Translations under genes and position numbers: made by a program
Assembly (NCBI GenBank): GCA_013824045.1
Contig: PNND01000506.1
Span: forward strand, 1 to 5,597
Direction of reading: 5' to 3'
Length of the DNA stretch: 5,597 nt
Source: Rhodobacter sp.
GTDB lineage: Bacteria > Pseudomonadota > Alphaproteobacteria > Rhodobacterales > Rhodobacteraceae
The notes under the pieces: generated by a model
What the model saw: the letters and a program-made list of their open reading frames with translations, nothing else
Told to the model about the DNA's origin: nothing
Database searches by the model: none
Part shown: piece by piece, positions 1-5,597 of the stretch
Numbering within the stretch: position 1 is the stretch's first letter
How the letters are laid out: each line of letters begins with the position of its first letter

Positions 1-97
1 TGAACGCCCGATTAACGGAATCGTTCCCCAGCGTTCGCTGCGTATGCACAACTGTCTGCACTGGCCGTCTGCACTGCGCTGCTGCACGCCAATTTCG

Positions 98-1375
98 CTA
101 TTGCGCCGCGATTTCCCGCACCGGAACCAGCAGCCCTTCGCTGACGAAAGACAGCGCCAGCGCCGCCGCCCCATGCGCCCACAAAAGATCACCCCAAGCG
201 TGAATCTCGATGGGCGGGCGGGGGCGTCCGGTCTGGATCGCCAGCAGTTCCATCTCGGCCAAAGTCTCTTGCGCATAGAGGTAATCATAGCGCATCCGCT
301 CACCCGACAGGATGATCAGTGCAGGGTCGAACAGGTTGATAACATTTGACAATCCAACCGCAAGATAGCGCCCCGCCCGGCGAAAGATCGACCGCGCCGC
401 CGTGTTCCCTGCCTTCGCGTGGTCATACAGGCTTTCCAGCAGAACGCTGATCGACTGTCCCTCGCGATGCGTCCAGTTCAGCGCTGTCGTGGCCTCCCGC
501 GCAAGGGCATAGTCGGCGATATAGGCCTCCAGACATCCCCGCTGCCCGCACCGGCACAAGGCGCCATCCAGCTGCACCTTGGTATGCCCCAATTCCATGC
601 CAAGTCCTTGAGCACCCCGGTAAATTCGGTGGTTGATGACATATCCCATCCCAACCCCATGCTCGATGGTGACCACCGCAAAATCCGCCAACCCCCGCCC
701 CGCCCCGAACCACAATTCCGCCAGCGTCACGAGGTTTGCATCGTTGTCTACGGTTACGGGAAGGTTCAGCCGCGCCTGTGCCACCGCCGCCAAAGGCACC
801 GCCCGTTCGGTCAGCACGGATGACCACATCACCATGCCCGCGACCGAATCCACAAAGCCCGGTACCCCGATCCCCACCGCCGAAAGCTGGCTGCGGGCAA
901 TCCCGGCCTTGGCACAAACCCGGTCCAGCAAGGTTTCGATCGCCGCCAGAATTTCGGCCAGCGCCATCGGCCCCGGCCGCCGTGGGATCACGTCGTCGGC
1001 AATCAAATTTCCAGCAAAATCAACGATAACGGCCGTATGTTCCCGGTCTGAAAGCTTCATCCCGGCCACGCGATGCGCATTGGCGCGCACCCCGAGCGAA
1101 ACCGCTGGCCGCCCCCGCCCCTGATCCAGATCGCGTGCGGCGGCGACCTCTTCGATCAACCCCGCCTCGATCAGTTCCTGCGTGATCGTGGTCACCGATG
1201 CCGGGCTGACGCCCAGATCCTTTGCCACCTGAACCCGGGGAATCAGTCCCGCTGCGCGGACCCGTTCAAACACCTGCTGGCGAAGCGGGCGCAGCGTATC
1301 GGAAAGCGGCGGGATCAAAGGGCCACAGCCCCTGCGTCCCTCTCCGCTATCGTCCATCTGCCCCTTCAGGTGCAT
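98..1375 (-). CDS. xylR: ROK-family transcriptional repressor, probable xylose regulator XylR
   Basis: Predicted cytoplasmic repressor of the divergent xylFHGB operon; by family knowledge xylose would be the inducer. The 425-residue protein has an N-terminal winged helix-turn-helix at about residues 34-78 (recognition part near GVSPASVTTITQ) and a ROK sugar-binding domain from about 100. Visible ROK landmarks are GIGVPG (168-173), DNDAN (210-214), GVGMGY (240-245), ELGH (261-264) and the zinc motif CRCGQRGCLE (274-283), with H264, C274, C276 and C281 as likely zinc ligands. The phosphate-binding loop of ROK kinases (DxGGT type) is absent: the matching stretch near 106-115 reads MKLSDREHTA, so this is a regulator, not a sugar kinase. 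The length is usual for ROK repressors. The start is chosen for its GGAGG 8 bases upstream; M7 is a weaker alternative. The xylose assignment rests on position next to xylF; family membership is near certain. Confidence 0.93.
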   Translation of the reverse strand: MHLKGQMDDSGEGRRGCGPLIPPLSDTLRPLRQQVFERVRAAGLIPRVQVAKDLGVSPASVTTITQELIEAGLIEEVAAARDLDQGRGRPAVSLGVRANAHRVAGMKLSDREHTAVIVDFAGNLIADDVIPRRPGPMALAEILAAIETLLDRVCAKAGIARSQLSAVGIGVPGFVDSVAGMVMWSSVLTERAVPLAAVAQARLNLPVTVDNDANLVTLAELWFGAGRGLADFAVVTIEHGVGMGYVINHRIYRGAQGLGMELGHTKVQLDGALCRCGQRGCLEAYIADYALAREATTALNWTHREGQSISVLLESLYDHAKAGNTAARSIFRRAGRYLAVGLSNVINLFDPALIILSGERMRYDYLYAQETLAEMELLAIQTGRPRPPIEIHAWGDLLWAHGAAALALSFVSEGLLVPVREIAAQ

Positions 1376-1383
1376 TTATTCGG

Positions 1384-1388
1384 CCTCC
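1384..1388 (-). promoter_or_regulatory. Ribosome binding site of xylR
   Basis: Read on the minus strand this is GGAGG, separated by 8 bases from the ATG at 1375-1373. It is the strongest Shine-Dalgarno near the 5' end of xylR and fixes the start at this ATG rather than at the next in-frame ATG (1357-1355). Confidence 0.8.
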
Positions 1389-1400
1389 AAACTTAAAACG

Positions 1401-1415
1401 GGCAGAATTTCTGCC
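1401..1415. promoter_or_regulatory. Perfect 15-bp palindrome, candidate XylR operator
   Basis: The sequence GGCAGAATTTCTGCC has two perfect 7-base arms around a central T. It lies 26 bases upstream of the xylR start, between the two divergent genes, where an autoregulating repressor would bind. On the minus strand it is preceded directly by GAATAT (1421-1416), a possible -10 hexamer for xylR, so a bound repressor would cover the xylR transcription start. Palindrome and position are seen directly; binding by XylR is inferred. It could instead form a small hairpin in the xylR leader. Confidence 0.5.
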
Positions 1416-1446
1416 ATATTCTTTGCGGACATCCCGAAAATTGCTG

Positions 1447-1482
1447 CACTGCCGCATGAACTTGCCAGTTTCCTAGGCAGTG
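1447..1482. repeat. 7-bp inverted repeat CACTGCC / GGCAGTG, possible second operator
   Basis: CACTGCC (1447-1453) and GGCAGTG (1476-1482) are perfect inverted copies separated by 22 bases, followed at once by GGCAGATTT (1482-1490). That resembles the left half of the 1401-1415 palindrome (GGCAGAATTT). The block sits just upstream of the xylF -35 box. It may be part of a multi-site operator, or chance in GC-rich DNA. Confidence 0.3.
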
Positions 1483-1506
1483 GCAGATTTGACGAACAAA
1501 TTTATT

Positions 1507-1536
1507 TTGACAACTGAAATTATTCCCGCCTATTTT
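1507..1536 (+). promoter_or_regulatory. Probable sigma-70 type promoter of xylFHGB
   Basis: A perfect -35 hexamer TTGACA (1507-1512) is followed after 18 bases by TATTTT (1531-1536), which matches four of six bases of the -10 consensus. The hexamers lie in an AT-rich stretch (about 1487-1536) that stands out from the GC-rich surroundings. Transcription would start near 1543, giving a leader of about 57 bases before xylF. The weak -10 fits a regulated promoter. No other convincing -35/-10 pair is seen in this interval on the plus strand. Confidence 0.55.
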
Positions 1537-1545
1537 CCAGCGTGC

Positions 1546-1579
1546 CGACGAATCCGTCGTACCGGCCATACGCTGGCCG
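1546..1579 (+). other. Two tandem small hairpins in the xylF leader
   Basis: CGACG (1546-1550) pairs with CGTCG (1555-1559) around the loop AATC. CGGCCA (1563-1568) pairs with TGGCCG (1574-1579) around the loop TACGC. Both would lie within the predicted xylF leader, the second ending 8 bases before the Shine-Dalgarno. They are too short and lack a following T-run, so they are not terminators. A role in mRNA stability or in keeping the ribosome site open is possible but only inferred. Confidence 0.35.
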
Positions 1580-1587
1580 CATCCATA

Positions 1588-1593
1588 GGGAGG
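1588..1593 (+). promoter_or_regulatory. Strong ribosome binding site of xylF
   Basis: GGGAGG lies 6 bases before the ATG at 1600. It decides the start: the same reading frame stays open upstream to an ATG at 1480, but that one lies ahead of the predicted promoter and lacks a comparable site. A start at 1600 also puts a normal signal peptide at the N-terminus. Confidence 0.85.
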
Positions 1594-1599
1594 ATAATA

Positions 1600-2625
1600 A
1601 TGCGTATCGCAATTCTCGCTGCCGTCATGGCAGTGACAGGTTTCTCGTCTGCCGCTCTGGCAGAAGGCAAGAAGATCGGCGTGTCCTGGGCGCAGTTCCA
1701 GGAAGAGCGTTGGAAGATCGACGAAGCCGCAATGAAGGCCGCGATCGAAGCCGCTGGCAACGAGTACATCTCGGCTGACGCCCAGTCGTCCGCTGAAAAG
1801 CAGCTGTCGGACATCGACGCGCTGATCGCACAGGGCGTTGACGCTCTGATCATCAACGCATGGGACAAAGACGCCATCGCTCCGGCCATCGAAAAGGCCG
1901 CTGCCGAAGGTATTCCGGTCGTCGGCTATGACCGTCTGATCGAAGACGCTCGCACTTTCTATCTGACGTTCGACAACGTCGGCGTCGGCCGCATCATCGC
2001 CGAGTCGGTGTTCGCCGTTGCGCCGAAGGGCAACTACGCGATCATCAAGGGCGATCCGGGTGACCCGAACGTCGGCTTCCTGCGTCAGGGCATGGAAGAA
2101 GTCATCGGCGCCGCTGTTGCCTCGGGCGACATCGTGATCGTTGGCGAAGCAAACTCGGATGGCTGGAAGCCCGAGAACGCCCAGAAGAACATGGAACAGA
2201 TCCTCACCGCCAACAACAACGCCGTTGACGCCGTTCTGTCGCAGAACGACGGCATGGCCGGTGGTGCTGCGGCCGCTCTGGCGGCCCAGGGCCTGAACGT
2301 TCCGCTGGGTGGTCAGGACGGCGACCTCGCCGCGATCAACCGCGTGGCACGTGGCACCCAGACCGTTTCGGTGTGGAAGAACGCACGTGACCTCGGCAAG
2401 GCCGCTGGCGAAATCGCTTCGGCCATGGCTGACGGCACCGCGCTGGACGCCATCCCGGGCGCGACCAAGTTCTCGGGCGGCGAGAAGGGCGTTGAAATGA
2501 ACGCGATCCTTCTGAACCCGACCCCGATCACCAAAGACACGCTGAACCTGGCGATCGACGCGGGCCACATCACCAAAGAGCAGGCCTGCGAAGGCGCTCT
2601 GCCCGACGTCGCTGCTTGCCAGTGA
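1600..2625 (+). CDS. xylF: D-xylose ABC transporter periplasmic binding protein XylF
   Basis: Periplasmic receptor that captures D-xylose and delivers it to XylH. The 341-residue precursor starts with a classical signal peptide (residues 1-21, ending SSAALA before EGKKIG), followed by a type 1 periplasmic-binding fold. It shares many blocks with E. coli XylF as I recall it: ERW (36-38), YDRLI (110-114), FDN (124-126), GNY (144-146), DGW.PENA (187-194), LTANNN (202-207), ND (216-217), GGA (221-223), GQD (238-240) and GTQT (252-255). D111, R112, W189, N216, D217, D240 and K260 sit where sugar-contacting residues are expected. The only two cysteines, C330 and C340, lie in the C-terminal tail and could form a disulfide. 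Codon use is strongly biased, with a strong ribosome site, suggesting high expression. A terminator follows the stop. Xylose specificity is supported by XylB downstream. Confidence 0.96.
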   Translation: MRIAILAAVMAVTGFSSAALAEGKKIGVSWAQFQEERWKIDEAAMKAAIEAAGNEYISADAQSSAEKQLSDIDALIAQGVDALIINAWDKDAIAPAIEKAAAEGIPVVGYDRLIEDARTFYLTFDNVGVGRIIAESVFAVAPKGNYAIIKGDPGDPNVGFLRQGMEEVIGAAVASGDIVIVGEANSDGWKPENAQKNMEQILTANNNAVDAVLSQNDGMAGGAAAALAAQGLNVPLGGQDGDLAAINRVARGTQTVSVWKNARDLGKAAGEIASAMADGTALDAIPGATKFSGGEKGVEMNAILLNPTPITKDTLNLAIDAGHITKEQACEGALPDVAACQ

Positions 2626-2639
2626 TCTAGGCTGATCTT

Positions 2640-2677
2640 CCGGCGCCACCTGCCAAGGGTGGCGCCGGTTTTCTTTC
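2640..2677 (+). terminator. Intrinsic terminator between xylF and xylH
   Basis: CCGGCGCCACC (2640-2650) pairs perfectly over 11 bases with GGTGGCGCCGG (2658-2668) around a 7-base loop, followed by TTTTCTTTC (2669-2677). This is a textbook rho-independent terminator 14 bases after the xylF stop. Because xylHGB lie downstream on the same strand with no clear promoter of their own, it probably acts as a partial terminator or as a 3'-end stabiliser of the xylF message, so that the binding protein is made in excess over the membrane parts. Confidence 0.88.
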
Positions 2678-2695
2678 ATGGCGGGTGGCCGATTG

Positions 2696-2708
2696 CCCCA
2701 GGCTGGGG
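2696..2708. repeat. 13-bp palindrome in the xylF-xylH gap
   Basis: CCCCAG (2696-2701) and CTGGGG (2703-2708) are inverted copies around a single G. It lies between the terminator and the xylH start. It may be a protein-binding site or a weak hairpin in read-through transcripts; no function is evident and chance is possible in GC-rich DNA. Confidence 0.25.
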
Positions 2709-2779
2709 TGATCCACAGGCGTGCGGCTTCGCGCGCAGTGCCCACGCACACGAATTCCCCTCTCACGTTGGACGAGGAC

Positions 2780-4171
2780 ATGACCGACACTCCCCATTCC
2801 CCGATTCCCAATCCACCGAATGAAAGCGCGGTCGCCCGTTTCCTGCGTACGACAGAGATTGACCCGCGCCTTTTGGGCATGGTCGGGGCGCTTTTGCTGA
2901 TCTGGGTGGCCTTCGAAGCTTACTCGGCCCTCGTCCTCGGTCGTCCTTCGATGCTGCTGGGTGCAAGCCAGGCCGAAGCGAACGGCTTCCTGACGCCGCG
3001 CAACCTGTGGAACCTGTCCGTCCAGACGGCCTATATCGGTATCATGGCGACCGGCATGGTGCTGGTCATCATCACCCGCAACATCGACCTGTCGGTGGGT
3101 TCGATCATGGGCATGGTCGGCATGTATATGGGCCTGTTGCAGGTCGAATGGCTTACCCCAGCGCTGGGCCTTGGCCATCCGTCGATCTGGATCATCACCG
3201 TGATCTTCGGCATCGCTATGGGGGCCCTGATCGGGGCGTTCCAGGGTGTGCTGATTGCCTTCCTGAACATCCCGTCCTTCATCGTCACGCTGGGCGGCCT
3301 GCTCGTCTGGCGCGGGGCGGCTTTCCTTGTGGCGGGTGGCAAGACCATTGCGCCGCTGGATGAAACCTTCGCACTGATCGGCGGCGGCTCCTTCGGCGCG
3401 CTTGGCCGTACGGGAAGCTGGATCTTTGGCATCATCGCCTGTGTCTTTGTGGTCTGGGCCTTTGTCAGCGGTCGGAAATCCCGCCGCTTGCACGGCTTTG
3501 CCCTGCGCCCGGTCTGGGCGGAAACCTTCGTGATCGGTCTGGTCTGCGCGGTGATCATCGGTGCAACGGCGATGGTCAACTCCTACATCTGGCCGCGCGG
3601 CAACATCGCGAAATACTACACCGACCTGGGGCAAGAAGTGCCCGCCTGCGCGCAGGACAATGACACGATCTATACCGATGTCTGCGCCACCTTCGGCCAT
3701 GGCTTTGCCTACCCGGTGCTGATCCTGATCGCGGTGGCCATTTTCATGACCATCCTGATGACCCGCACCCGCTTTGGCCGCTATGTCTTTGCCATCGGCG
3801 GCAACCCCGAAGCGGCGGCTCTGTCGGGCATCAACACCCGCGCCATGACGGTGAAGATCTTCACCCTGATGGGCGGCCTTGCCGGGATCGCCGCCGTTAT
3901 CGGCGCGGCCCGCCAGAACAGCGCCACGAACGCCATGGGCAACCTTGACGAACTTTACGTCATCGCCGCAGCCGTCGTCGGCGGCACGTCGCTGGCGGGT
4001 GGGGTCGGCACGATCTACGGCGCCATCATCGGTGCCCTGATCCTGACTTCGCTGCAAACCGGCATGGTGCTGATCGGCTTTGGCGACGGCTCCTACCAGC
4101 GCATCGTGATCGGTATCGCGCTCGTCCTCGCCGTCTATCTCGACATTCTTTACCGCAAGCGCATCAAGTGA
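2780..4171 (+). CDS. xylH: D-xylose ABC transporter permease XylH
   Basis: Inner-membrane permease of the xylose importer, BPD_transp_2 (ribose/xylose/galactose) family, 463 residues from this start. Hydrophobic segments lie near 31-53, 80-99, 104-122, 135-163, 165-184, 214-229, 248-268, 310-327, 358-377, 392-424 and 427-455. Family blocks seen are [13 protein letters not shown] (99-111), [21 protein letters not shown] (331-351, listed by position) and the cytoplasmic coupling region [20 protein letters not shown] (391-410). Residues about 270-309 form a long polar loop with two cysteines (C290, C302). The reading frame opens at an ATG at 2678, but that codon directly abuts the terminator's T-run; the ATG at 2780 leads into the usual short polar N-terminus and is preferred. 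Its ribosome site is weak (GAGG only 2 bases away, GGA 7 bases away), so the start is less certain than the identity. The xylG start follows 13 bases after the stop. Confidence 0.93.
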   Translation: MTDTPHSPIPNPPNESAVARFLRTTEIDPRLLGMVGALLLIWVAFEAYSALVLGRPSMLLGASQAEANGFLTPRNLWNLSVQTAYIGIMATGMVLVIITRNIDLSVGSIMGMVGMYMGLLQVEWLTPALGLGHPSIWIITVIFGIAMGALIGAFQGVLIAFLNIPSFIVTLGGLLVWRGAAFLVAGGKTIAPLDETFALIGGGSFGALGRTGSWIFGIIACVFVVWAFVSGRKSRRLHGFALRPVWAETFVIGLVCAVIIGATAMVNSYIWPRGNIAKYYTDLGQEVPACAQDNDTIYTDVCATFGHGFAYPVLILIAVAIFMTILMTRTRFGRYVFAIGGNPEAAALSGINTRAMTVKIFTLMGGLAGIAAVIGAARQNSATNAMGNLDELYVIAAAVVGGTSLAGGVGTIYGAIIGALILTSLQTGMVLIGFGDGSYQRIVIGIALVLAVYLDILYRKRIK

Positions 4172-4184
4172 AGGGGCCCAGATC

Positions 4185-4947
4185 ATGGTAGACAGAACCG
4201 GAACGCCGCTTGTCGAACTGCGCGACATCTCGATCTCTTTCGGTGGGATCAAGGCCGTTGATCACGTGACAGTCAATCTCTTCCCCGGCGAAGTTGTGGG
4301 CCTTCTGGGCCATAACGGCGCGGGCAAATCGACGCTGATCAAATGCCTGTCGGGGGCCTACAAGGCCGATGCCGGGCAGATCCTGATCAACGGGCAAGAG
4401 GTGGAAATCAACAATCCTCGCGACGCCCGCGCCCAGAACATCGAGACGATCTACCAGACGCTGGCTCTGGCGGATAACCTCGATGCGGCCTCGAACCTGT
4501 TCCTCGGCCGGGAACTGGTGAACTCGATGGGCTTTGTGAACGAATCCGCAATGGAGGCGGAAACGCGCAAGATCATGGGTCGTCTGAACCCGAATTTCCG
4601 CAAGTTCGGCGTTCCCGTTAGCGCCCTTTCGGGTGGTCAACGCCAGTCGGTCGCCATCGCGCGTGCCGTCTATTTCAACGCCAAGATCCTGATCATGGAT
4701 GAACCCACCGCCGCGCTGGGGCCCCATGAGACGCAGATGGTGTCGGAACTGATCCAAGAACTTGAAGGCGCAGGGTCTGGGCATCTTCCTGATCGAGCAT
4801 GACATCCACAACGTGATGAAGCTGTGCGATCGGGCGTCCGTGATGAAGAACGGCCAGCTTGTCGGAACGGTGAACGTCGATGAAGTCACCGACGAAGACA
4901 TCCTGTCGATGATCATCCTTGGCAAGAAACCGGCAAAGGCTGCGTAA
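4185..4947 (+). pseudogene. xylG: D-xylose ABC transporter ATP-binding protein XylG, interrupted by a one-base frameshift
   Basis: ATPase of the xylose importer, acting as a dimer on the cytoplasmic face of XylH. The ATG follows AAGGGG by 8 bases. Visible in the first frame are Walker [10 protein letters not shown] (42-50), Q-loop Q91, signature LSGGQRQ (148-154) and Walker B ILIMDEP (168-174, E173). After residue 192 this frame runs into unrelated residues and stops at 4800-4802 (205 residues). The expected continuation, [14 protein letters not shown] and so on to the stop at 4945-4947, is in the next frame. Removing one T of CTT at 4761-4763 restores a 253-residue single-cassette protein, normal for alphaproteobacterial importers of this class. 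The truncated form lacks the H-loop histidine (H205 of the repaired protein) and should not work as an ATPase. A sequencing error, a real mutation and, less likely, programmed frameshifting all fit. The xylB start overlaps its stop. Confidence 0.88.
4761..4764 (+). other. Frameshift site in xylG
   Basis: CTTG at 4761-4764 reads as CTT-G in the upstream frame. The downstream frame needs a single leucine codon (CTG or TTG) here followed by AAG-GCG-CAG. One surplus T at 4762 or 4763 explains the break exactly. The first frame then meets a TGA 36 bases on (4800-4802). There is no long homopolymer and no rare or stop codon directly after the site, so the usual hallmarks of programmed +1 shifting are missing. 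Confidence 0.8.
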
Positions 4948-5597
4948 TGTATATCGGCCTCGACCTCGGCACGTCCGGCCTCAAGGGCGTGCTGATCGAC
5001 GATGCACAGGCGGTGCTGGCCGAGGCCAGCGCCCCCCTGACCGTATCCCGCCCACAGGATGGCTGGTCGGAACAATCCCCTGCGGATTGGATCGCAGCGG
5101 CCGAAAGCGTCATGGATGCGCTGTCTGCGCATGGCCTCGCACGGGTCCGCGCCATCGGCCTTTCCGGCCAGATGCACGGGGCAACGCTTCTGGATGCGTC
5201 AGACGAGGTGCTGCGCCCCTGCATCCTGTGGAACGACACCCGCAGCCATGAAGAGGCGGCCGAGTTGGACGGCGATCCCCTGTTCCGCCGTGTGACGGGC
5301 AACATCGTCTTTCCCGGCTTCACCGCGCCGAAACTGCTCTGGGTGCGCCGCAACGAACCCCGCATCTGGGAAAAGGTGGCGCGCGTCCTGCTGCCCAAGG
5401 ATTACCTGCGCCTTTGGCTGACCGGCGAACATGTCGCCGAAATGTCCGATGCAGCGGGGACAAGCTGGCTGGATACGGGCAAGCGTGACTGGTCCGATGC
5501 CTGCCTTGCCGCCACCGGGCTGAGCCGCGCCCACATGCCGCGCCTTGTCGAAGGGTCGGCGGTTTCGGGCAGCTTGCGCGATGCTCTGTCGTCGCGC
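4947..5597 (+). CDS. xylB: Xylulokinase XylB, N-terminal part (runs off the right edge)
   Basis: Cytoplasmic FGGY-family kinase that phosphorylates D-xylulose to xylulose 5-phosphate, feeding the pentose phosphate pathway. The 217 codons present have no stop and reach the window edge; the full protein should be about 480 residues. It resembles E. coli XylB as I recall it: MYIGLDLGTSGLK at the start (phosphate-binding loop, D6), TVSRP (32-36), WSEQ (40-43), SGQMHGATLLD (73-83, sugar site with M77 and H78), ILWND (93-97), FTAPKLLWV (125-133), LLPKDYLRL (148-156), MSDAAGT (166-172) and RDWSD (180-184). The catalytic aspartate (near 233 in E. coli) lies beyond the window. The ATG overlaps the last base of the xylG stop (TAATG), with AAAGG 7 bases upstream, so translation is probably coupled to the last frame of xylG. 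In the truncated reading of xylG this coupling would be lost. Confidence 0.95.
   Translation, partial: MYIGLDLGTSGLKGVLIDDAQAVLAEASAPLTVSRPQDGWSEQSPADWIAAAESVMDALSAHGLARVRAIGLSGQMHGATLLDASDEVLRPCILWNDTRSHEEAAELDGDPLFRRVTGNIVFPGFTAPKLLWVRRNEPRIWEKVARVLLPKDYLRLWLTGEHVAEMSDAAGTSWLDTGKRDWSDACLAATGLSRAHMPRLVEGSAVSGSLRDALSSR

Noticed and set aside
29..40. CAGCG/CGCTG inverted repeat as a terminator for xylR.
   Set aside because: The centre is only two bases and no T-run follows on the minus strand, so it is not a convincing intrinsic terminator.
54..79. Two copies of GTCTGCACTG (54-63 and 67-76) at a 13-base spacing downstream of xylR.
   Set aside because: Only two short copies with no array, no mobile-element ends and no evident role; probably chance or a small duplication.
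44..349. Plus-strand open frame of 101 codons at the left edge.
   Set aside because: Mostly antisense to the C-terminal part of xylR, with an arginine- and glutamine-rich composition and no good ribosome site.
1480..1599. N-terminal extension of xylF from an upstream in-frame ATG.
   Set aside because: It would include the predicted promoter and leader hairpins and hide the signal peptide; the strong ribosome site belongs to the ATG at 1600.
2678..2779. N-terminal extension of xylH from the ATG at 2678.
   Set aside because: The codon directly follows the terminator T-run, with no ribosome site, and the extra residues are unlike permease N-termini.
1393..2880. Long minus-strand open frame (495 codons) opposite xylF and through the promoter region.
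   Set aside because: It spans the xylF promoter, xylF and the terminator, has no domain signal, and mirrors the codon bias of xylF.
2627..4252. Long minus-strand open frame (541 codons) opposite xylH.
   Set aside because: It is antisense to a clear permease, is rich in D, H, R, Q and A with no recognisable domain, and is explained by the strong third-position GC bias of xylH.
4164..5177. Minus-strand open frame (337 codons) opposite xylG and the start of xylB.
   Set aside because: Antisense shadow of two recognisable genes; no family motifs.

Overview
The window holds most of a D-xylose uptake and utilisation locus: a ROK-family repressor gene (xylR) on the minus strand, and divergent from it a plus-strand operon xylF-xylH-xylG-xylB, with xylB cut by the right edge. 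The GC-rich, GCC/CTG/ATC-heavy codon use, the ROK-type xylose regulator, the xylFHGB order and the short single-cassette XylG (about 253 residues when repaired, against the roughly 500-residue two-cassette XylG of enterobacteria) point to an alphaproteobacterium. Rhodobacterales is my best guess, inferred from general resemblance rather than from a search.

Layout: 1-97 has no supportable gene, only short repeats downstream of xylR. 98-1375 (-) is xylR. 1376-1599 is the divergent regulatory region, with a perfect 15-bp palindrome, several GGCAG/CTGCC pentamers, a consensus-like -35 (TTGACA) for xylF, two small hairpins in the leader and a strong Shine-Dalgarno. 1600-2625 is xylF (periplasmic binding protein). 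2640-2677 is a strong intrinsic terminator inside the operon. 2678-2779 is a short non-coding gap. 2780-4171 is xylH (permease). 4185-4947 is xylG (ATPase), interrupted by a one-base frameshift near 4761-4764. 4947-5597 is the first 217 codons of xylB (xylulokinase), whose start overlaps the xylG stop.

Working model: XylF captures xylose in the periplasm, XylH carries it across the inner membrane, an XylG dimer powers this with ATP, and XylB phosphorylates xylulose after isomerisation by a xylose isomerase that is not in the window. XylR probably represses the divergent promoter region until xylose is present. The terminator after xylF would give more binding protein than membrane components.

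The locus is a recognisable sugar operon, not a new system. The points most worth checking are the xylG frameshift, which removes the H-loop histidine if real, the terminator inside the operon, and the candidate operator sites between xylR and xylF.
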